From: Methanothrix sp.
GTDB lineage: Archaea; Halobacteriota; Methanosarcinia; Methanotrichales; Methanotrichaceae
DNA length: 10,388 nucleotides
NCBI GenBank assembly: GCA_003162615.1
Contig: PMNG01000131.1
Location: 24,536-34,923, forward strand
Reading direction: 5' to 3'
Shown: piece by piece, positions 6,662 to 10,388 of the stretch
How positions within the stretch are numbered: position 1 is the stretch's first letter
Layout: every line of letters starts with the position of its first letter
Notes under the pieces: model-generated
Told to the model about the DNA's origin: nothing
What the model saw: the letters and a program-made list of their open reading frames with translations, nothing else
Databases searched by the model: none
Made by a program: the position numbers and the translations under genes

Positions 6662-6940
6662 ATGATCATACATGTCAGATCGTTTGCTAGTTTCAGGGAC
6701 ATCCTTGGAAAAGAGCTTAGCGTAGAGTTGAAGGATGGCTCCACAGTCAAGGACCTTCTGGAGAATCTTATCTCGACTCGACAGAGACTAAAGTCAGCGG
6801 TCTTCGATGAGTCTGGCAAGGTCAGGGAATACGTTATCCTGATGAAGAACAGGAAGAACATCGAATCCCTGGGCGGCCTTGACACGGAGCTAACCGAGGG
6901 CGATGAGGTTGCCATACTTCCTCCTGTGGCCGGGGGATAA
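6662..6940 (+). CDS. MoaD/ThiS-family ubiquitin-like sulfur carrier protein
   Basis: This small 92-residue beta-grasp protein begins IIHVRSFASFRDILGK and ends LPPVAGG, the C-terminal Gly-Gly that is adenylated and converted to a thiocarboxylate in MoaD, ThiS and SAMP-type carriers. GSTVKDLLENL (26-36) and LTEGDEVAILPP (77-88) are the usual conserved blocks. ATG 6662 is chosen because AGGAG (6651-6655) stands 6 nt upstream; an in-frame TTG at 6629 and ATG at 6641 lack such a site. It lies 40 nt after metX, so it is probably the last gene of the operon. It may serve molybdopterin or tungstopterin synthesis. However, the context with SepCysS and MetY makes it a candidate sulfur donor for homocysteine or cysteine formation, as described for the HcyS carrier of Wolinella succinogenes. 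No activating E1-like enzyme or JAMM protease gene is in the window. Confidence 0.88.
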   Translation: MIIHVRSFASFRDILGKELSVELKDGSTVKDLLENLISTRQRLKSAVFDESGKVREYVILMKNRKNIESLGGLDTELTEGDEVAILPPVAGG

Positions 6941-6960
6941 ATCGTATTTAATGAACTACC

Positions 6961-6972
6961 TTTTCTTCTATT
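6961..6972 (+). terminator. Possible T-rich terminator of the sulfur operon
   Basis: TTTTCTTCTATT begins 20 nt after the carrier-protein stop. Archaeal termination often uses T-rich tracts without a hairpin. The run is interrupted by C residues, so support is modest. Confidence 0.3.
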
Positions 6973-7025
6973 CCACGATCAACACTATTAACAAGAAATA
7001 GGCATCGTTTCTCTAAGAGAGCCCC

Positions 7026-7201
7026 ATGAGGCTCCTCAATCACACTGAAAATGACCGCCTCGCGGCATCTATGATCTGTTATCCTATCATGGTGTGACTT
7101 TCTTCGTTATAAGAGAGCATGGTAAATCAGGAACTATAAAAATACTCGAAAGCGTTAAACAAAATAACCAAGCCATCTCATATCTTGTCAATTGTCATTG
7201 A
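7026..7201 (+). pseudogene. Probable remnant of a small winged-helix regulator gene
   Basis: Two overlapping plus-strand frames look like pieces of one short protein. An ATG at 7026 opens MRLLNHTENDRLAASMICYP, which stops at 7095-7097. A second frame, lacking a start, reads LLSYHGVTFFVIREHGKSG, then TIKILESVKQNNQAISYLV, and ends at 7199-7201. The second part resembles the helix-turn-helix core of small archaeal winged-helix proteins (EHG-x-x-G, then a recognition-helix-like SVKQNNQAISYL). A single-nucleotide shift between about 7075 and 7095 would join them at roughly 55-60 residues. A short hairpin (GAGCC 7019-7023 / GGCTC 7030-7034) overlaps the ATG. The family assignment is by resemblance only. 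Confidence 0.4.
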
Positions 7202-7353
7202 ACTCTAAGTAGTTGCATACGATTTTCCCTGTAGACATATTGCTCGTCCCCGCAAGTGGTCTGAGTTACGGTACACCGTGCAGCCTGGATGTAGCGTGTC
7301 TCAACCTAATTGAGATAGGAATCAGCAATCTCGGCTTGAGTGCGCATTCTCAT
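7195..7353 (-). pseudogene. Possible decayed small ORF interrupted by an in-frame TAG
   Basis: On the minus strand, ATG 7353 follows a GGTGAGG-like site and reads MRMRTQAEIADSYLN to TAG at 7306-7308. It continues in the same frame as VETRYIQAARCTVTQ, then TTCGDEQYVYRENRMQLLR, ending at 7195-7197. The charged, helix-like pattern on both sides of the TAG suggests one former gene of about 50 residues. No family is recognised, and chance cannot be excluded at this length. Confidence 0.3.
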
Positions 7354-7473
7354 CCACCTCACCTGAATTTTTGTCCTTTGAACATTACCGTTAATTAATC
7401 ACATCCACAAGCAGAGTAGAAATAGATTTGATTGTACAATTCGGGTTCGGGTATTCTATCCAGAGCCAGGAAT

Positions 7474-7498
7474 AAAAAAATTGCCGAAGGATAGCGGC
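7474..7498 (-). terminator. Intrinsic-type terminator after the C1 protease pseudogene
   Basis: On the minus strand, GCCG (7498-7495) and CGGC (7486-7483) form a 4-bp GC stem around an 8-nt loop, followed by AATTTTTTT (7482-7474) with seven T. It lies immediately after the TAG at 7500-7502, which ends the restored protease frame. That supports 7500, not the premature stop at 7637, as the original gene end. Confidence 0.6.
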
Positions 7499-7499
7499 C

Positions 7500-8344
7500 C
7501 TATGCTTTGAAAAGTGCAGTATCGGCCCAGCTTTCGGATAGGATAGACCAGAAATCTTGGGCCAACCCTTTCAGAACGAAATCATAAGGCATATAGCCGT
7601 ACCCTTTATCAGCCCAGGATTCGCCCCAGGAATTTCTCAGTATGAATGCTCCCACACTCGAGTTCGGGCACTGGATTGAGTCATAAATCCAACAAAGTCT
7701 ACCGCATGGCCTCCCTGGACGTTTTCGTTCTGCATGGGGAACGGGATTAAGCCGTCTGGACCTACCTTCATGAAAGAGTCGTAGACGGTAAATCCAAACT
7801 CAACAGGAATGCCATTAGCCAGCATGGTCTTGATCGCCGTGAGAATATCTGCTGTTCCAAGTCCCGGTGGGTCCAGTCGGACATAAGTAAGGGCCTTGAA
7901 GTTTTCTGCAAATGCATACAGGAATGCAGAAGGTTCGTTGTCAAAAACGGTTATATCATAAGGGTAGAAATCCTCTAGCGGGGCTCCGAACAATGTTAGA
8001 GCTCCCAGTGTCGATCGGATCTCAGCTCCCGAGTCTCCTGAAAGCTTCATGAAGTCTCTTGTAGCCTTATAGATGAACAGTCGCGAGACTGGCTGGAACG
8101 TTCCATAGGCTTTAAGCTCCATGTATTCGTAGAGCCCTGATGCGGCATTTGCCGTGCAAGAGCCAAGCTGTCCCTGGTCAACGATTGGCGAACAGTGGGG
8201 CCTCAAGTCTACAGCGGACCGTGCTGATTTTTTTGGTATTTTTGCCAAGATTTTCTGAACTTCTGGATGTGATCGGATGTAGTCAAGATGACTTGGCTTG
8301 TCCGGAATCCATCCAAACTTGTTTATAGGTTTAGTACATCCCAT
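7500..8344 (-). pseudogene. Papain-like (C1 family) cysteine protease, disrupted by a 1-nt frameshift
   Basis: Corrected for one missing T, the frame encodes about 281 residues of a C1A-type cysteine peptidase. MGCTKPINKFGWIPD is followed by VDLRPHCSPIVDQGQLGSC, with the catalytic Cys in GSCTANAASGLYEY. GGHAVDFVGF carries the catalytic His, and FILRNSWGESWADKGYGYMP the catalytic Asn. As written, the frame leaves the family pattern just after GF and stops at 7637. An extra T in the TTT run (7685-7687 on the plus strand) restores GFYDSIQCPNSSVGAFILRN through to TAG 7500. ATG 8344 is preferred over the upstream GTG 8353, because GGTGAGG (8359-8353) lies 8 nt before it and overlaps that GTG. No signal peptide is visible, so the protein would be cytoplasmic. 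Substrate and role are unknown. Either a recent pseudogene or a base-calling error is possible. Confidence 0.88.
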
Positions 8345-8559
8345 ATCCGACACCTCACCAATCTCTTACAAAATCTGTTCTGAGGTAAAACCAGCCTCTT
8401 TTGACCAATTTCTCATCATATTCTGGCAAGTACCGCTTAACTTCATTTGCCGTACTTATTTATTATTTTTATTTAGTATAAATAGTTAATAACACTGCAC
8501 CGTTTACTTAAAATTTGATCGAGTTCGGCTAACTATCTTAAAATGTATTCAAAAATTTG

Positions 8560-8573
8560 TGACCTGTTGGTCA
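8560..8573 (-). terminator. Possible hairpin terminator after the winged-helix gene
   Basis: TGACC and GGTCA form a perfect 5-bp inverted repeat around a 4-nt loop. On the minus strand it is followed by CAAATTTTTG. It lies about 40 nt beyond the winged-helix stop, consistent with ending the cysS transcript. The same dyad could instead be a protein-binding site upstream of the protease gene. Confidence 0.35.
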
Positions 8574-8615
8574 TTACAGTAAAAATTGATAAATTTATAA
8601 ATGATAATAGAATAA

Positions 8616-8898
8616 TTATGCGGTCGTCGTCACCTCCAAGGCTTGGGCATTCAGCCCATAAAGGCTCTGGCGCGCATCCTGGAAATAGAAACGTTTCTGA
8701 AGAAGATCCTCGTCTTTAAGTCTGCTCAAAGCGTATCTTACTGTTCTGGCAGGAAGATATGTCTTGCTTATTATATCCTTCTGCGTCAAAAGGCTGCCCG
8801 ACTCCAGCACCTTAAGGACAAGCTTTGCTGATGGCGGCAGTCGCTCTAGCTTCGAACTTGGCTGTTCATATCCGGGGTTGGCAAAGTAGATCCCTCAT
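8616..8898 (-). CDS. Small winged-helix DNA-binding regulator with apparently frameshifted start
   Basis: The open frame (stop at 8616-8618) extends upstream to 8894 and encodes ERLPPSAKLVLKVLESGSLL, TQKDIISKTYLPARTVRYAL, SRLKDEDLLQKRFYFQDARQ and SLYGL. This is a MarR-like winged helix: the helix-turn-helix is TQKDIISKTYLPARTVRYALSR, and the wing RFYFQDARQSLYGL. It would bind DNA; its target is unknown. No start codon exists in this frame before GTG 8810, which would remove the first helix. A well-formed start, GGTGAG (8910-8905) then ATG at 8898-8896, opens MRDLLCQPRI and stops. Removing one G from the GGG that follows gives MRIYFANPGYEQPSSKLERL, joining the main frame at about 93 residues. 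Either the gene is a recent pseudogene, the sequence has an extra G, or a truncated protein starts at GTG. It follows cysS by 25 nt on the same strand, so co-transcription is likely. Confidence 0.65.
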
Positions 8899-8923
8899 TT
8901 TCAGCTCACCGAATTAACACTTG

Positions 8924-10381
8924 TTATCGCAGGTTATAAGCCTTGCGATTAAGGCAATCCTCTTCACTAAGAGTGTATTTGCCCCCTTCTTTGGCATCTT
9001 CCAACACGACGTTCAATTCCTTCATCCTGTTACGTATCTGATCCGCCAGCTCCCAGTCCTTTTTTTCACGGAGCTTCTGTCTTATTTCGATCATTAGCTT
9101 GATCAGGTCGCGGGTCATGTCTTCTTCTTTTCCTGCGGACATTTCCAACCCCGAAGAAAAGCTGATTCCGAAGATCCCGCCGAACTCCCCCAGCAGCTGC
9201 TTCGTGTCCTTCAAAGCTTTCTTCGATACGGTTTTTTCGTTTATTCTGCGGTTTATGTCCCTCACCAGGTCGAATATAACCGAAAGCGCGTAAGGCGTAT
9301 TGAAATCGTCGTCCATTGCCTCTAAGAACCCAACCTTTGCCTTGATCAGGATTGGGTCGACTTCCTCAGATTCTACGATCCCGCCGGGCATTTCTAGCTG
9401 TTCTTCAATTATCCTAATCAGGTGGCGAATTCTCTCAAGGCTCTTTCGGGACTGCTCCAGTACCTCTTCGGAAAAATCGATTGGTGATCTGTAGTGCGCA
9501 AGGAGGACGAACAATCTGAAGGCGTCGGCATCGCATCTCTCCAGCATTTCCCTGATGGTCATGAAGTTTCCCAGAGACTTCGACATTTTCTCTCCCTTTA
9601 CATTGAGAAAGCCGGTATGCATCCAGCATCTAACCAGGGGCTTTTTTCCAGACGTCGCCTCCATCTGAGCGATCTCTGCCTCATGGTGGGGAAATATGAG
9701 GTCCATTGCTCCGCCGTGGATGTCGTACTGGGGTCCAAAATAGGTCTCCGTTATGGCCGTGTCCTCGATGTGCCATCCTGGCCGTCCTCTTCCCCAAGGC
9801 GAATCCCAGGTTACTTCAGCTCCGTCTTCCCGTTTCTTCCATAATGAGAAATCTCCGGAGTTCCTCTTGGTTGGATCGGGATCTATCCTGTGGCGCTCCA
9901 TCTCCTCCAAAGTCTGATGCGACAGCTTTCCGAAGTCCTCGAACCTGGATTCGTCGAAGTAAACGCCCGTCTCCGTCTCATAAGCGAAGCCCAAATCAAC
10001 CAATCGCTCAATCTGGCCGATGATCTCGGGAATGTGCTCTGTTGCCCTGGCGTAGAGGTTGACATTTGTCACGCCCAAGGTGCGCATATCCTCCAAGTAC
10101 CTTCGCTCAAACTTGCGCGCCAGAACCGCTGGCTCGATTCCTAACTCGGATGCCCTCTGGATGATCTTGTCGTCAACATCGGTGATGTTCTGGAGATAGA
10201 ACACGGAAAGGCCCTTGTGCTTTAGGTAGCGAGCTATGACATCGAAGGCTATGTACGTCCTGGCATGGCCGATGTGCGAGTCGTCGTAAACAGTGGGTCC
10301 GCAGACGAATATATTGACGCGATTTTTGTGCATTGGCTGGAACGGCTCTTTCTTGCCGCTCATTGTGCTGTAGATCATCAT
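8924..10381 (-). CDS. cysS: Cysteinyl-tRNA synthetase (CysRS)
   Basis: This 485-residue class I synthetase charges tRNA(Cys) with free cysteine in the cytoplasm. Motifs in order are FVCGPTVYDDSHIGHART (25-42), with zinc-ligand C27 and the HIGH signature 36-39; QNITDVDDKI (64-73); SPWGRGRPGWHIED (194-207); IHGGAMDLIFPHHEAEIAQ (221-239), with zinc-site H232 and E236; GEKMSKSLGN (263-272), carrying the KMSKS loop; a DALR-type helical domain from about 330; and a C-terminal coiled region rich in Lys and Glu. The residue after HIE is D207, where most CysRS have the zinc-ligand Cys. ATG 10381 gives MMIYSTMSGKK, matching the usual short N terminus, but a start slightly beyond the window edge cannot be excluded. 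With SepCysS nearby, the organism appears to have both routes to Cys-tRNA. The stop is followed after 25 nt by the winged-helix gene. Confidence 0.97.
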   Translation of the reverse strand: MMIYSTMSGKKEPFQPMHKNRVNIFVCGPTVYDDSHIGHARTYIAFDVIARYLKHKGLSVFYLQNITDVDDKIIQRASELGIEPAVLARKFERRYLEDMRTLGVTNVNLYARATEHIPEIIGQIERLVDLGFAYETETGVYFDESRFEDFGKLSHQTLEEMERHRIDPDPTKRNSGDFSLWKKREDGAEVTWDSPWGRGRPGWHIEDTAITETYFGPQYDIHGGAMDLIFPHHEAEIAQMEATSGKKPLVRCWMHTGFLNVKGEKMSKSLGNFMTIREMLERCDADAFRLFVLLAHYRSPIDFSEEVLEQSRKSLERIRHLIRIIEEQLEMPGGIVESEEVDPILIKAKVGFLEAMDDDFNTPYALSVIFDLVRDINRRINEKTVSKKALKDTKQLLGEFGGIFGISFSSGLEMSAGKEEDMTRDLIKLMIEIRQKLREKKDWELADQIRNRMKELNVVLEDAKEGGKYTLSEEDCLNRKAYNLR

Positions 10382-10388
10382 AGGCCGG

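Larger units (their letters stand above)
6941..7499. other. Region between the sulfur operon and the C1 protease pseudogene
   Basis: This 559-nt stretch has no intact gene. It contains a possible T-rich operon terminator, the winged-helix remnant (7026-7201, plus), the TAG-interrupted small frame (7195-7353, minus) and the minus-strand terminator at 7474-7498. Between about 7354 and 7473 I see nothing beyond a TTCGGG doublet near 7440-7450. Confidence 0.55.

Noticed and set aside
7306..7308. Pyrrolysine decoding of the in-frame TAG
   Set aside because: No Pyl machinery, methylamine methyltransferase or insertion context in the window; decay is simpler.
7213..7398. 61-codon plus-strand frame
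   Set aside because: No start signal or recognisable pattern; the opposite strand is more protein-like.
7680..7695. Programmed frameshifting in the C1 protease
   Set aside because: No clear slippery heptamer or downstream structure is evident, and the nearby frames also carry single-base lesions.

Overview
The window looks like a chromosomal segment of a methanogenic archaeon of the Methanosarcinales, most likely a Methanothrix (Methanosaeta)-like organism. This placement is inference. It rests on a SepCysS gene (an enzyme largely restricted to methanogens and relatives) close to an ordinary CysRS gene, a CBS-domain-tailed MetX, archaeal TATA-box promoters, and Shine-Dalgarno sequences of the GGTGA/GGAG type. 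The conserved genes have moderate GC. The gene at 1123-1884 and the spacers are clearly AT-rich.

Left edge (1-770, minus): the N-terminal half of a CPA2/Kef-type cation:proton antiporter, running out of the window. Positions 771-2376 form a long, complex intergenic zone. It holds an AT-rich gene for an unrecognised HEXXH metalloprotease-like protein (1123-1884, minus), and that gene is bracketed by two degenerate copies of an ~87-bp direct repeat. The antiporter and the plus-strand operon have near-identical promoter layouts: a TATA box immediately followed by a GATAAC-AATCGT inverted-repeat operator. They therefore look like members of one regulon whose shared divergent control region was split by the ~1.1-kb insertion.

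Plus-strand sulfur operon (2377-6940): SepCysS (makes Cys-tRNA from phosphoseryl-tRNA), MetY (O-acetylhomoserine sulfhydrylase), MetX fused to a CBS pair (homoserine O-acetyltransferase; its start overlaps the metY stop), and a MoaD/ThiS-like sulfur carrier ending in Gly-Gly. Together they could make cysteine on tRNA and homocysteine for methionine. The carrier is a candidate sulfur donor for one or both sulfide-incorporating PLP enzymes.

Decayed zone (about 7000-8900): four successive open frames each carry a single lesion. They are a winged-helix remnant, a small minus-strand ORF with an in-frame TAG, a papain-like (C1) protease with a 1-nt frameshift between its catalytic His and Asn, and a winged-helix regulator whose well-placed ATG is 1 nt out of frame. 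The neighbouring core genes are intact.

Right edge (8924-10381, minus): a complete cysteinyl-tRNA synthetase, co-directional with the winged-helix gene 25 nt downstream. The organism thus has the direct route to Cys-tRNA and at least the second enzyme of the indirect route. I saw no tRNA, rRNA, CRISPR array or recognisable insertion sequence.
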